A stretch of 64,000 nucleotides of DNA from Salinicola lusitanus (GCF_003206045.1 NZ_PZJM01000003.1:1-64000); one strand, 5' to 3'. Positions 39,411-49,497 are shown, numbered from the stretch's first letter. Notes: a model not told the origin generated them from the letters alone. Translations and numbers: made by a program.

Positions 39411-40166
39411 ATGACGCAGTCCTTCGATGTTGATAGTTTCATCCGCTCGCGCAAGCAGACGCGAGTGGTGTCGGATTCGCTCAAGGCGCAGGCAGCGGAC
39501 TATCTCACGACCTTGGCGCCACTGGTGCGACCCCAACCGCTGTTCGGCGAGTACCTGCAGGGGGCGCCTCGCGGTAGCGGCCGGGAGACTCAGCATCACT
39601 TCAAGGAGTTCCGCACCCTGTTCGACAAGCATGCGGCGCAGCGTCCGTTCAACCTGATGAACGAGCTCGAGGTACCGCTCAACATCATCAACTCCACGCC
39701 TGAGCTTTTCCCACTCGAGTACGACCATGACCTGCCGGGCGGCAGCACGGTGCGCGTGACCAGTCCTGCACGCTGGGTGGTGGGTTACTCGTCATTCGAC
39801 TTGAGCCGCTTTCGTCAGGTCGTCCGCGACCCCAATCGCAGCGGCTCGGAGCTGCACCGTTTCGTGGTGCACTACCTGATGCTGTTTCACTGCTTCAGCC
39901 GCGCCGCCGGCCTGGGTCGCCTGTTCAAGGGGCTGCGCTTCCCGGTCGGCTTCCAGCAACTGGACGATTTCGGCGAGCTACCTTTCTGCGTGATCAGCTC
40001 GCCGGTCGCCTCGACCCTGCCGGCAGACGACGTGATCCGCCACAGCACCGAAATCTCCGGAAGCCGCAGCTTCGAAGAGCTGATCTCCGAAGATGCGATC
40101 GATGCCATGCAGGACGACCTGCGGGAGCAACTGATATCCGCCGTCAGGGAGGCGCCGTCCGCCTGA
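39411..40166 (+). CDS. Unrecognised protein preceding tssB
   Basis: 251 aa from the ATG at 39411, which has GGGAA a few bases upstream; an in-frame start 8 codons earlier is possible. I do not recognise the family. It is soluble, without signal peptide or membrane segment, and mixed alpha/beta. Notable stretches are RPFNLMNELEVPLNIINSTP near residue 80, HRFVVHYLMLFHCFSRAAG near 145 and RFPVGFQQLDDFGELPFCV near 175. It ends 71 bases before tssB on the same strand, so it is probably part of the T6SS operon. It could be an accessory baseplate or regulatory protein; there is no direct evidence. Confidence 0.7.
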   Translation: MTQSFDVDSFIRSRKQTRVVSDSLKAQAADYLTTLAPLVRPQPLFGEYLQGAPRGSGRETQHHFKEFRTLFDKHAAQRPFNLMNELEVPLNIINSTPELFPLEYDHDLPGGSTVRVTSPARWVVGYSSFDLSRFRQVVRDPNRSGSELHRFVVHYLMLFHCFSRAAGLGRLFKGLRFPVGFQQLDDFGELPFCVISSPVASTLPADDVIRHSTEISGSRSFEELISEDAIDAMQDDLREQLISAVREAPSA

Positions 40167-40237
40167 CCGCGAGGCGCAACCCGGACACGACCCGTTCGAA
40201 CCCCAACGAAGCCGCCATCTCAAGGGAGGATCCTTTC

Positions 40238-40771
40238 ATGGCCAAGAACGAAAGTACTCAACACAAGCTGTCGCGCGTCAGGGCACCGCGAGTTCACCTG
40301 ACCTACGACGTCGAGATCGGCGACAGCATCGAGAAGAAAGAACTGCCGTTCGTGGTCGGCGTCATGGGTGACTATTCGGGCAACCCGCTCGAGCCACTGC
40401 CGCGGCTGAAGGACCGCAAGTTCGTCAATGTCGACCGCGACAACTTCGACAGCGTCATGAAGGGCGTCAAGCCGCGCTTGAGCTACCGCGTCGACAACAC
40501 TCTCGCCAATGACGGCTCGCAGTTGCCGGTCGAGCTCAACTTCAAGCGCATGGAGGATTTCGAGCCGCAGGAAGTCGTGCGTCAGGTCGAGCCGCTGCGC
40601 AAGCTGCTGGAGGTCCGCAACAAGCTGGCCGATCTGCGCAACAAGATGGGTGGCAACGACAAGCTCGAAGAGCTGTTGATGGACGTGCTGCAGAACACCG
40701 ACAAGCTCCAGGCCCTGGGTGAAGAGCTGGGTCGTGAAGCCGCTGCGAAACCGCAGAGCGACAAGGAATAA
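40238..40771 (+). CDS. tssB: T6SS contractile sheath small subunit TssB (VipA)
   Basis: 177 aa. TssB signature: RAPRVHLTYDVEIGDSIEKK, then LPFVVGVMGDYSGNP and RKFVNVDRDNFDSVMKG. It pairs with TssC to form the contractile sheath around the Hcp tube. Strong AGGAGG-type ribosome-binding site before the ATG. tssC follows after 12 bases. Confidence 0.96.
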   Translation: MAKNESTQHKLSRVRAPRVHLTYDVEIGDSIEKKELPFVVGVMGDYSGNPLEPLPRLKDRKFVNVDRDNFDSVMKGVKPRLSYRVDNTLANDGSQLPVELNFKRMEDFEPQEVVRQVEPLRKLLEVRNKLADLRNKMGGNDKLEELLMDVLQNTDKLQALGEELGREAAAKPQSDKE

Positions 40772-40783
40772 CGGGAGTCTTCC

Positions 40784-42283
40784 ATGGCCGACAATCAGAC
40801 CGACAACACGTCACAGACCGAAACCCAGGAAGTCTTCGCGCCGGAGACTTCACTGCTGGATAGCATCATCTCCGAGAGCCGCGTGGCTCGCTCGGAGACC
40901 GAGCGCACCCGTACCCGTGACCTGATCGACGAACTGGTCAATCAGGTGCTGGAGGGCGAGGTCACCCCGAGCAAGGACCTGATCGCGGTGCTCGACTCGC
41001 GTATCGCCGAGATCGACTCGCTGCTGTCGGATCAGTTGAACGAGGTCATGCACGCCAGCGAATTCCAGCAGCTCGAAGCGTCCTGGCGTGGCCTCAAGTA
41101 TCTGACCGACCAGTCCGAGACCAGCACCAACATGAAGATCCACATGTTGAACGCGTCCAAGAAGGACCTGGTCAAGGATCTCAAGTCGGCCTCCGAGTTC
41201 GACCAGAGCGCGCTGTTCAAGAAGGTCTACGAGGAAGAGTACGGCACCTTCGGCGGCGCCCCGTTCGGCATGATGATCGGCGACTACGAGTTCGGCCGCC
41301 ATCCGCAGGACATGTACCTGCTGGAGCAGGTTTCCCATGTGGCGGCGGCGGCGCATGCGCCTTTCATCTCTTCGGCCTCGCCGGAGCTGTTCGGCTGGGA
41401 TTCGTTCACCGACATGACCGGGCCGCGGGATCTCTCCAAGATCTTCGATACCGTCGAATACGCCAAGTGGAAGTCCTTCCGCAATTCGGAAGATGCCCGC
41501 TACGTCGGCCTGACGCTGCCCCACGTGCTCGGCCGCCTGCCCTACGGCGAGGAAACCACGCCGGTGGAGGAGTTCAACTTCACCGAGAGTGTCGACGGCC
41601 GCGACCACAACAAGTACCTGTGGATGAACGCCGCCTACACCATGGGCGCGCGGGTCACCGATGCGTTCTCCAAGTACGGCTGGTGCGTCGCGATCCGTGG
41701 CGTCGAGGGCGGCGGCCTGGTCGAGGACCTGCCGACCCACACCTTCCAGACCGACGACGGCGAGGTGGCATTGAAGTGCCCCACCGAGATCTCGATCACC
41801 GACCGCCGCGAGAAGGAGCTCTCCGACCTGGGCTTCATCCCGCTGGTGCACTGCAAGGGCACCGACTACGCCGCCTTCTTCGGCACCCAGTCCGCTCAGT
41901 TGCCCAAGCAGTACAACACCGACGTGGCCAACGCCAATGCGCGCCTCTCCTCGCAGTTGCAGTACATCTTCGCCACCTCGCGCATCGCTCACTTCATGAA
42001 GGCGATCATGCGCGACAAGGTCGGCAGCTTCGCTTCGCGCCAGAACGTGGAGGATTACCTCAACGAATGGCTGTCGCAGTACGTGCTGCTGGACGACAAC
42101 GCCGGCCAGGAAGCTAAGGCCAAGTACCCGCTGCGCGAAGCGCGCGTGGAAGTCGCCGAGGTCCCCGGCAAGCCCGGCGCCTACAAGGCGGTCACCTTCC
42201 TGCGGCCGCACTACCAGCTCGATGAGCTGACCGCGTCGCTGCGGCTGGTGTCGGAACTGCCGCAGTCCACTCGCGGCTCCTGA
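40784..42283 (+). CDS. tssC: T6SS contractile sheath large subunit TssC (VipB)
   Basis: 499 aa, full length. Typical TssC segments: ISEVDSLLS-like helix (IAEIDSLLSDQLNEVMHA), EASWRGLKYLTDQSETS, GMMIGDYEFGRHPQDM and the C-terminal EVPGKPGAYKAVTFLRPHYQ. It is the main sheath subunit, recycled by ClpV. A 122-base gap separates it from tssE. Confidence 0.97.
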   Translation: MADNQTDNTSQTETQEVFAPETSLLDSIISESRVARSETERTRTRDLIDELVNQVLEGEVTPSKDLIAVLDSRIAEIDSLLSDQLNEVMHASEFQQLEASWRGLKYLTDQSETSTNMKIHMLNASKKDLVKDLKSASEFDQSALFKKVYEEEYGTFGGAPFGMMIGDYEFGRHPQDMYLLEQVSHVAAAAHAPFISSASPELFGWDSFTDMTGPRDLSKIFDTVEYAKWKSFRNSEDARYVGLTLPHVLGRLPYGEETTPVEEFNFTESVDGRDHNKYLWMNAAYTMGARVTDAFSKYGWCVAIRGVEGGGLVEDLPTHTFQTDDGEVALKCPTEISITDRREKELSDLGFIPLVHCKGTDYAAFFGTQSAQLPKQYNTDVANANARLSSQLQYIFATSRIAHFMKAIMRDKVGSFASRQNVEDYLNEWLSQYVLLDDNAGQEAKAKYPLREARVEVAEVPGKPGAYKAVTFLRPHYQLDELTASLRLVSELPQSTRGS

Positions 42284-42405
42284 TCCGCACGACCAAAGGC
42301 GGGCAGCGGTCAAGTACCGATGCCCGCCGGCGAATCCGAGGCGATATCCGGGAAGCACGGCGCGCGGGACGGCGTCGCCACGATCCATCGTGAGATGAGA
42401 ATGAG

Positions 42406-42888
42406 ATGAGCGAACCCTTGCAGATGGTTCCGACCCTGCTCGACCGTCTACTCGACGATGAGCCGCAGCACTCGACCGAAGCGCAACCCGGCCATCGCTG
42501 TTCGCTGGCCGACTACAAGAGCTCGGTGGTGCGCGATCTCGAACTCCTGGTCAACACCCGCCGGGAGCTGGTGGCCGACGGGCTGGATGGCTGGCCGTCA
42601 CTGCAGGGCACCCTGCTCGACTACGGCCTGCCGGACTTCATCAGCCGTGGCGTCCGCAGCACCGAGGATCGCCGGCTGATCCAGCGCCAGCTCGAACGCA
42701 CCATCGAACAGGGCGACAAGCGCTTCAGCAGCGTGCGCGTGCAACTGCTCAACCAGGACAGCCACGACCGTATTCTCCAGTTCCGCATCGAAGCCGTGCT
42801 GTCGCTGAGCGAAGCGAGCCAGCGCGTGGCCTTCGATGCCGTACTGCAAGTCAACACTCGCCAATACAAGGTGCAGAACCTGATCTGA
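42406..42888 (+). CDS. tssE: T6SS baseplate protein TssE (gp25-like)
   Basis: 160 aa. gp25-like domain with LLDYGLPDFISRGVRSTEDR near residue 68 and ILQFRIEAVLSLSEA near 125. TssE is the baseplate wedge component that seeds sheath polymerisation. The stop codon shares its last base region with the tssF ATG (TGATG), so the genes are coupled. Confidence 0.94.
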   Translation: MSEPLQMVPTLLDRLLDDEPQHSTEAQPGHRCSLADYKSSVVRDLELLVNTRRELVADGLDGWPSLQGTLLDYGLPDFISRGVRSTEDRRLIQRQLERTIEQGDKRFSSVRVQLLNQDSHDRILQFRIEAVLSLSEASQRVAFDAVLQVNTRQYKVQNLI

Positions 42889-44723
42889 TGCTCGACGACC
42901 TGCTGCCCTACTACGAGAAGGAACTCTCCCACCTGCGTTTTCTGGGTCAGGAGTTCGCTCAACGGTATCCGAAAATCGCCTCGCGACTGCTGCTCGAGGG
43001 AGACTACTGCGAGGATCCCCACGCCGAGCGGATGATCGAGTCCTTCGCCTTCCTCAGCGCCCGGGTTCACAAGAAACTCGACGACGACTTTCCTGAGATC
43101 GTCGAGGCGTTTCTCGACGTGCTCTACCCGCACTACCTGCGTCCGACACCGGCACTGTCGATCGTCGAGTTCGACCCGGGGGCACAGACCTCCCTGACCG
43201 GCGCTTATCACCTGCCCCGGCACACGGCGCTGCACTCACGCCCGGTGGAGGACTCCTTCTGCCGCTTCCGCACCTGCTACCCGGTGGATGTCTGGCCGGT
43301 GGCGGTGAGCGGCGCCGAACTGACCCGGCTGGAGCGCTCGTCGTTCAATGCCCACGGCAATGACAACGTCGCCAAGCTGACCTTGTCGCTCGAGAGCCTC
43401 GGCAACACCGATTTCGGCAAGCTGGGCATGGATCGCCTGAGATTCTTCCTCGACGGGGAAGGCACACTCATGCACCCGCTCTACGAGCTGCTGTTCAACA
43501 ACGTGGCGCGAATCTCGGTCAGCTTCGTCGATGCCGGGCAGCAGCGCGAGATCGGGTTGGCACCGGATGCCATCGCTCCGGTCGGCTTCGGTCACGACGA
43601 AGGGCTGATCGACTACTCCGAGCGATCGTTCCTGGGCTACCGCCTGCTTCACGAGTACTTCACCTTTCCCGAGAAATTCCTGTTCTTCGACCTGAACGGC
43701 CTGGCCCGCCCCCTTGCCGGCAAGCCGGTGACCCAGGTCCAGATTCACTTCCTGTTCCGCGACTACGATCAGCACGAGCGTCTCGCCCGGCTGGCGCAGA
43801 CCGTGGGGCGCCACAATTTCCGTCTCGGCTGCACCCCGGTGGTCAACCTGTTCCCGCAGCAGGCCGAACCGATCAAGCTCAGCCACACGCGCCATGAATA
43901 TCCGGTGGTGCCGGACGTGCGCCACTCCCGTTCCACCGAGATCGTCTCGATCGACGAGGTCACGCGGGTCATTCGCACCGCGATGCAGGACGAGGTTGCG
44001 CCCTGCCTGCCCTTCTTCGAACCGCGGGACAGTGAAAAGCAGGCCCGCCAGAGCTACTGGATCGCGCGGCGGGTCGCCTCGGAAAACGCCCGCGACCCGG
44101 GCACCGAAATGCGCCTTAGGGTGGTCGATCGCGAACTGGAGATGCTCGACGCCAGCAGCGACACCCTGAGCCTCAAGCTCACCTGCAGCAATCGCGACCT
44201 CCCGCAGTTGATGACCTTCGGCCACCCGCAGGGGGATTTCACCCTCGAACGCGAGCAGGTGGTGCAGCAGATCCGCTGCCTGCGCAAGCCGACGGCCCCG
44301 GTACGCCCGCCCATGGGCAAGGGCCTGATCTGGCGCCTGGTCTCGCACCTGTCGCTCAACCATCTGTCGCTGGTCTCCGACGGCCGCGAAGCACTGATGG
44401 AGCTGCTGACGCTCTACAACTATCGCCAGGCTTCGGCGATCCGCAAGCAGATCAACGGCATCGCCTCGATCGCGAGCGAACCGGTGATGACGCGCATCGG
44501 TCATCCGCGCCCCGCCTTCGTGCGCGGCACCGGCATCACCCTGGAGCTCGACGAAAGCCAGTTCACCGGTAGCGGTATCTACCTGTTCGGCATGGTGCTG
44601 GACCACTTCTTCGGCCAGTACTGCAGCCTCAACAGCTTCACCCAACTCACCCTGCGCTCTCGTCAGCGCGAACAGCGAGTCGCCCAATGGAAGCCGAGAA
44701 CCGGTACTCAGCCCCTGGTCTGA
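42888..44723 (+). CDS. tssF: T6SS baseplate protein TssF
   Basis: 611 aa. N-terminal TssF signature LLPYYEKELSHLRFLGQEFA, AQRYPKIASRLLLEGD and later DPHAERMIESFAFLSARV. The C-terminal region has GIYLFGMVLDHFFGQYCSLN, typical of the family. TssF forms the TssF2G wedge with TssG. It overlaps tssE by one base and tssG by 37 bases. Confidence 0.96.
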   Translation: MLDDLLPYYEKELSHLRFLGQEFAQRYPKIASRLLLEGDYCEDPHAERMIESFAFLSARVHKKLDDDFPEIVEAFLDVLYPHYLRPTPALSIVEFDPGAQTSLTGAYHLPRHTALHSRPVEDSFCRFRTCYPVDVWPVAVSGAELTRLERSSFNAHGNDNVAKLTLSLESLGNTDFGKLGMDRLRFFLDGEGTLMHPLYELLFNNVARISVSFVDAGQQREIGLAPDAIAPVGFGHDEGLIDYSERSFLGYRLLHEYFTFPEKFLFFDLNGLARPLAGKPVTQVQIHFLFRDYDQHERLARLAQTVGRHNFRLGCTPVVNLFPQQAEPIKLSHTRHEYPVVPDVRHSRSTEIVSIDEVTRVIRTAMQDEVAPCLPFFEPRDSEKQARQSYWIARRVASENARDPGTEMRLRVVDRELEMLDASSDTLSLKLTCSNRDLPQLMTFGHPQGDFTLEREQVVQQIRCLRKPTAPVRPPMGKGLIWRLVSHLSLNHLSLVSDGREALMELLTLYNYRQASAIRKQINGIASIASEPVMTRIGHPRPAFVRGTGITLELDESQFTGSGIYLFGMVLDHFFGQYCSLNSFTQLTLRSRQREQRVAQWKPRTGTQPLV

Positions 44724-45763
44724 TCGATCAGGCCCGCGCCGAGCCCTGGCGATTCGGGTTCTTCCAGCTCGTGCGCCTGCTGCGGCTGCACTACAGCCGC
44801 ACCGGGCGTATCGATCCCGAAAACCGCCCCCATCAGGACCCGCTGCGATTTCGCTCGCTGCTGTCGCTGAACTTCCCGCCCAGCGAGATCAGCGACCTCT
44901 CCTTCGAGAGCGACAAGGTCCGTTCCGCCAGCGGCGATCCACTGAGCGAGATCCAGGTCACGTTCATGGGGCTGGTGGGGCCGTCCGGCGTCCTGCCGCG
45001 CCCCTACACCGAACTGCTGATCAACCGTCATATCGAGAAGCGCGACGATGCCGCCCATGCGTTCATGGATTTCTTCTCGCACCGCATGACGGCGCTGTTC
45101 TACGAGGCGTGGCAGAAGTACCGCTTCCATATCGAATACGAGCGCAAGGGCAGCGCGGACTTCGAGGAGTGGCTGCTGCACCTGGTGGGTTTCACGCCCA
45201 CCACGCTGGAGAAGAGTCTCGCCCGCGACGACGCGCCCGGCTCGCTGCGCCGTGACCTGTTCAGCTGGTTTTCCGGGCTGTGGTCGCAGCGGCCGCGCAA
45301 TCCGAGCAACCTGCAGTCGATCCTGGAATACACCTTCCAGCTGCCCTGCCGGGTCGACTCGTTCGCTGGCCGCTGGATACGCCTCGATCCGGCGCAGTAC
45401 ACCCGCCTCGGCCAGGCCAATGCCAGGCTCGGGGAGAGTGCCGTGGCCGGCACCCGGGTGCGTGACTATCAATCCGCCTTTCGCGTCTCGTTCGGGCCGC
45501 TGAGCCTGAGCGCCTACCGTTCGCTACTGCCGGACACCGAAGCGCACCGGAAGCTGATCAAGCTGGTGCGTTTCTACGCCGGCATCGAACTCGACTTCGA
45601 GATCGAGTTGATTCTCGACAGGCACAGCATTCCCGCCCCCCAACTGGGTGCGGGGGGCAGTATCAACCTGGGGCGGCTGGGTTGGCTCCAACCCGCCGAC
45701 CGACCGGCCGCCTCCCACGGCCATGCACTCTTCGACATTCCCTACGACGGAGCCACGGCGTGA
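44687..45763 (+). CDS. tssG: T6SS baseplate protein TssG
   Basis: 358 aa. Typical TssG N-terminus ARAEPWRFGFFQLVRLLRLH, then LTEIQVTFMGLVGPSGVLP-like residues (LSEIQVTFMGLVGPSGVLP) near 85. The start at 44687 lies inside tssF, overlapping it by 37 bases. It is the partner of TssF in the baseplate wedge. The stop overlaps the clpV GTG start. Confidence 0.95.
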   Translation: MEAENRYSAPGLIDQARAEPWRFGFFQLVRLLRLHYSRTGRIDPENRPHQDPLRFRSLLSLNFPPSEISDLSFESDKVRSASGDPLSEIQVTFMGLVGPSGVLPRPYTELLINRHIEKRDDAAHAFMDFFSHRMTALFYEAWQKYRFHIEYERKGSADFEEWLLHLVGFTPTTLEKSLARDDAPGSLRRDLFSWFSGLWSQRPRNPSNLQSILEYTFQLPCRVDSFAGRWIRLDPAQYTRLGQANARLGESAVAGTRVRDYQSAFRVSFGPLSLSAYRSLLPDTEAHRKLIKLVRFYAGIELDFEIELILDRHSIPAPQLGAGGSINLGRLGWLQPADRPAASHGHALFDIPYDGATA

Positions 45764-48435
45764 GTCTCAAATCCCTTTTCGACAAGCTCAACGATCCCTG
45801 CCGCGAAGCCACCGAAGGCGCAGCGGCACTGTGCCTGGCCGAGCGCCAGTACGATGTCGATATCGAGCACCTGCTGCTCAAGCTGCTCGACAGCGACGAC
45901 AACGACTTCCTGCGCATCGCCCGGCACTACGACGTGTCGCTCGATCGCCTGGCGACGCAGCTCGAGGAGACGGTCTCCACCTTCAAGACCGGCAATACTC
46001 GAACGCCCGCCCTATCGCCGCGCATCACCCGGCTGATCGAGCGCGCCTGGGTGATCGCCTCGATCGATCACGGCGAGGCCCAGATTCGCGGTGGCCACCT
46101 GCTGCTGGCGCTGCTCAAGGACGACGAACTGCGCCGGGTATTGCTGGATGGCGCCCGTGAGCTCGAGCGGATCAACGTCGACGACCTGCAGGCACATCTC
46201 GATGACCTGATCGGCGGCAGCAGCGAAGATCAGCACGTGCGCCCGCTCGGCGAGGGAACGAACGCCAGTGGCCCGAGCCAGAGCGCCGGCCACTCCTCGG
46301 ACACCCAGGCCGGCGGCGGGCGCCCCGGCAAGAGCAAGACCCCGGCGCTGGACCAGTACACCATCGACCTGACCGGCAATGCCCGCGCCGGGCGCATCGA
46401 TCCGGTGCTCGGCCGCGAGGAGGAGGTGCGCCAGATGGTGGACATCCTCACCCGACGCCGCCAGAACAACCCGATCCTCACCGGCGAAGCGGGTGTCGGC
46501 AAGACCGCCGTGGTGGAAGGTCTGGCACTGCGCATCGTCAACGGCGATGTGCCACCGCCGCTCAAGAACGTCGAGCTGCGCACCCTCGACCTGGGGCTCC
46601 TGCAAGCCGGCGCCGGGGTCAAGGGCGAGTTCGAGAGCCGACTCAAGAACGTGATCGAGGAGACCAAGCGCAGCCTGCATCCGATCATCCTGTTCATCGA
46701 CGAGGCCCACACCCTGATCGGCAGCGGCGGACAGGCCGGCCAGGGCGATGCCGCCAACCTGCTCAAGCCGGCGCTGGCGCGCGGCGAACTGCGCACCATC
46801 GCCGCCACCACCTGGGCGGAGTACAAGAAGTACTTCGAGAAGGACGCGGCGCTGGCCCGTCGCTTTCAGGTGGTCAAGGTCGAGGAGCCGGCCGAGCCGG
46901 TGGCCATCAACATGCTGCGCGGCCTGAACGAACGGATGCAGGATCATCACAAGGTGACCATTCTCGACGATGCCATCGTCCAGGCCGTTCGCCTGTCGCA
47001 CCGCTATATCACCGGCCGCCAACTGCCGGACAAGGCCGTCAGCGTGCTCGACACCGCCTGCGCCCGGGTCGCCCTGGCGCAGTCCTCGCAGCCGGCGGCG
47101 CTGGAGGACGCCCATCGTCGCGTCGACAACCTCAACAGCGAGATCGCCGTTCTCCAGCGCGAACAGCGCGAAGGCAGCGATCATGCGGAAACCCTCGCCG
47201 CGCTCGACGAACAGCTCACCGCGACCCGCAGCGAGATCGACGATCTCAGCGCACGCTGGGAGCGCGAGCAGGAGATCGTGACGCACCTCAAAGGGTTGGA
47301 GGCGGAGCGCGAATCCATCGAGGCCGGCCAGCAGGACGGCGATACCGACGCGTTGAGCCGGCAGATCGGCGAGGTCCGGCGAGAGCTGGCCGCGATTCAG
47401 GGCGAGCACTCGCTGGTGCACGGCCATGTCGACGGCAACGTGATCGCCGAGGTGATCTCCAACTGGACCGGCATTCCACTCGGCAAGATGATGCGTGACG
47501 AGATCGCCACCGTGCAGCGCCTGCCCGAACTGCTCGGCGAGCGCGTGCTGGGCCAGGATCACGCACTCTCCGAGATCGGCAAGCGCATCGCAATCTCGCG
47601 GGCGCGGATGGAGGACCCCAACAAGCCGATCGGGGTCTTCCTGCTGCTCGGCCCCAGCGGCGTCGGCAAGACCGAAACCGCGCTATCGCTGGCCGACACA
47701 CTCTACGGTGGCGAGCGTAACGTCATCACCATCAACATGTCCGAGTACCAGGAAGCCCACACCGTCTCCAGCCTCAAGGGCTCGCCCCCCGGCTACGTCG
47801 GCTACGGCGAGGGCGGCGTGCTGACCGAAGCGGTGCGCCGCAAGCCCTACAGCGTGGTGCTGCTGGACGAAGTGGAGAAAGCCCACCCGGACGTGCTGGA
47901 GCTGTTCTTCCAGGTGTTCGACAAGGGCGTGCTGGACGATGGCGAAGGTCGCGAGATCAACTTCCGCAACACCGTGATCCTGCTCACCTCCAACGTCGGC
48001 ACCGACGACATCATGCAGCAGTGCCTGGGCGTCGAGTCCCTGCCCGCGCCGGATGCGATCGTCGAAAGCCTGCGCGATCAGCTCAACGGCGTGTTCAAGC
48101 CGGCGTTCCTGGGCCGGTTGAACATCATCCCCTACTACCCGGTACAGAAAGAGATTCTGCACAACATCGTGCGGCTCAAGCTCGACCGCATCAAGCACCG
48201 CTTCGAATACAACCATCGCGCCGAGTTCGAGTACGACCCGGCGATCATCGAAGCCGTCGCCGAGTGCTGCACCGACAGTGACAGCGGCGCACGCAATATC
48301 GACAACATCCTCTCCGGCAGCCTGATGCCGACCGTCGCCGCCCAGGTGTTGGACAAGATGGCCAATGGCGAGGCGATCGAGAAACTGACGGTCAGCCTCG
48401 ACGACCAGGGGGAATTCGCTTACGCGCTGAGTTGA
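45760..48435 (+). CDS. clpV: T6SS sheath-recycling AAA+ ATPase ClpV (TssH)
   Basis: 891 aa. The GTG start at 45760 overlaps the tssG stop (GTGA) and gives the family N-terminus SLKSLFDKLNDPCREA; an upstream in-frame ATG inside tssG is rejected. A Clp_N repeat domain spans about residues 1-155, the first AAA+ has Walker A GEAGVGKT near residue 243, a ClpB-like middle domain spans about 440-540, and the second AAA+ has GPSGVGKT near 633. ClpV disassembles contracted TssBC sheaths. Last gene of the plus-strand T6SS operon; followed by a strong hairpin. Confidence 0.96.
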   Translation: MSLKSLFDKLNDPCREATEGAAALCLAERQYDVDIEHLLLKLLDSDDNDFLRIARHYDVSLDRLATQLEETVSTFKTGNTRTPALSPRITRLIERAWVIASIDHGEAQIRGGHLLLALLKDDELRRVLLDGARELERINVDDLQAHLDDLIGGSSEDQHVRPLGEGTNASGPSQSAGHSSDTQAGGGRPGKSKTPALDQYTIDLTGNARAGRIDPVLGREEEVRQMVDILTRRRQNNPILTGEAGVGKTAVVEGLALRIVNGDVPPPLKNVELRTLDLGLLQAGAGVKGEFESRLKNVIEETKRSLHPIILFIDEAHTLIGSGGQAGQGDAANLLKPALARGELRTIAATTWAEYKKYFEKDAALARRFQVVKVEEPAEPVAINMLRGLNERMQDHHKVTILDDAIVQAVRLSHRYITGRQLPDKAVSVLDTACARVALAQSSQPAALEDAHRRVDNLNSEIAVLQREQREGSDHAETLAALDEQLTATRSEIDDLSARWEREQEIVTHLKGLEAERESIEAGQQDGDTDALSRQIGEVRRELAAIQGEHSLVHGHVDGNVIAEVISNWTGIPLGKMMRDEIATVQRLPELLGERVLGQDHALSEIGKRIAISRARMEDPNKPIGVFLLLGPSGVGKTETALSLADTLYGGERNVITINMSEYQEAHTVSSLKGSPPGYVGYGEGGVLTEAVRRKPYSVVLLDEVEKAHPDVLELFFQVFDKGVLDDGEGREINFRNTVILLTSNVGTDDIMQQCLGVESLPAPDAIVESLRDQLNGVFKPAFLGRLNIIPYYPVQKEILHNIVRLKLDRIKHRFEYNHRAEFEYDPAIIEAVAECCTDSDSGARNIDNILSGSLMPTVAAQVLDKMANGEAIEKLTVSLDDQGEFAYALS

Positions 48436-48459
48436 GTCGACAGCGTAGCGAGACGATAG

Positions 48460-48495
48460 CGTCCCCGGCGGCCGAGCGTGCCGTCGGGGACGTTT
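48460..48495 (+). terminator. Terminator hairpin after clpV
   Basis: A 13-base stem at 48460-48472 and 48480-48492 (CGTCCCCGGCGGC against GCCGTCGGGGACG, one G-T wobble) with a 7-base loop is followed by TTT. It separates the T6SS operon from the itaconate operon. Confidence 0.75.
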
Positions 48496-48630
48496 GCCAT
48501 TCGGCGCGCGACGGTCATCCACCAAAGTCGTATTCAGCGAAACCAAAGCCCCCTGCCACGAAAGACAGATTTCCCCCGATATCGAGTCCGGCCATGCTGG
48601 CGATACCTCCCCAGATTGGTAAATCGCGTC

Positions 48631-49497
48631 ATGCCCGACAATCTGCCCCAAGAGACGCTCCAGCGGTGGCTCGGCAACCGCGAGCAGAGCACGGATCGTC
48701 TCGATAGCGCCCTGGTTGCCAGGGTCGCGGCGACGTTCAGCAGACCCTGCCCAGAACCAGGCGAGCCCCTGCCCCCCTTGTGGCACTGGGCGTTTTTCCA
48801 GAACCCGCTCCCCGGCGCGCAGCTCGGCGGTGACGGTCATCCGACTCGTGGCGGTTTCCTGCCGCCGGCGGATGACCGCAACCGGATGTGGGCCGGTGGC
48901 CGCGTCGAGTTTCTCAGTCCGTTGAAAGTGGGTATCGAAGCACAGCGCGTCTCCACCGTGACCGATATTCAGGAGAAGCACGGCCGCACCGGCTCGCTGC
49001 TGTTCGTGACGGTACAGCACGACTACTCCCAGGCTGGCGAGCTCGCCATTCGCGAAGCCCAGGATATCGTCTATCGCCAGCCTTCCCCGCCGAAACTGTC
49101 GCTCGACGAGCCGATGCCGGAAGCCGACTGGTCGCAGACCCTCGACCCCGACCCGGTGCTGCTGTTCCGCTACTCGGCGGTCACCTTCAATGGCCACCGG
49201 ATTCATTACGACTGGCCGTATGTCACCGGGACCGAGGGTTATCCGGGGCTGGTAGTCCATGGCCCGCTGATCGCGACGCTGCAACTGCAGGCGTTCTGCG
49301 ACGCCAATCCTCAATTGCGCCCGACGCGCATGCAGTATCGCGGTCTGCGTCCGCTGATCGCCGACAAGCCGTTTCGGACCACCGGCCGGATCACCGACCA
49401 TGGCACGGCCGAGCTGACCGCCGGCAACGACGACGGGCCGGCCCATCGCGCCACGGTTGAATTCCACGACATTGAAGACCAGGAGTCTCGAGCATGA
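48631..49497 (+). CDS. ich: Itaconyl-CoA hydratase (MaoC / FAS1-like dehydratase family)
   Basis: 288 aa from the ATG at 48631; a longer in-frame reading has no homology. N-terminal MaoC-like half and a C-terminal hot-dog half with the hydratase motif RYSAVTFNGHRIHYD (His192, Asp194) and YPGLVVHGPLIATL. The expected reaction is itaconyl-CoA plus water to (S)-citramalyl-CoA. The function is assigned because the nine genes 48.6-58.0 kb have the order I recall for the itaconate operon PA0878-PA0886 of Pseudomonas aeruginosa. Mesaconyl-C4-CoA hydratase is the close alternative by sequence. The ribosome-binding site is weak. Confidence 0.85.
   Translation: MPDNLPQETLQRWLGNREQSTDRLDSALVARVAATFSRPCPEPGEPLPPLWHWAFFQNPLPGAQLGGDGHPTRGGFLPPADDRNRMWAGGRVEFLSPLKVGIEAQRVSTVTDIQEKHGRTGSLLFVTVQHDYSQAGELAIREAQDIVYRQPSPPKLSLDEPMPEADWSQTLDPDPVLLFRYSAVTFNGHRIHYDWPYVTGTEGYPGLVVHGPLIATLQLQAFCDANPQLRPTRMQYRGLRPLIADKPFRTTGRITDHGTAELTAGNDDGPAHRATVEFHDIEDQESRA

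Noticed and set aside
45682-45759. Upstream ATG for clpV inside tssG
   Set aside because: The GTG at 45760 gives the conserved N-terminus and a GTGA overlap with the tssG stop.
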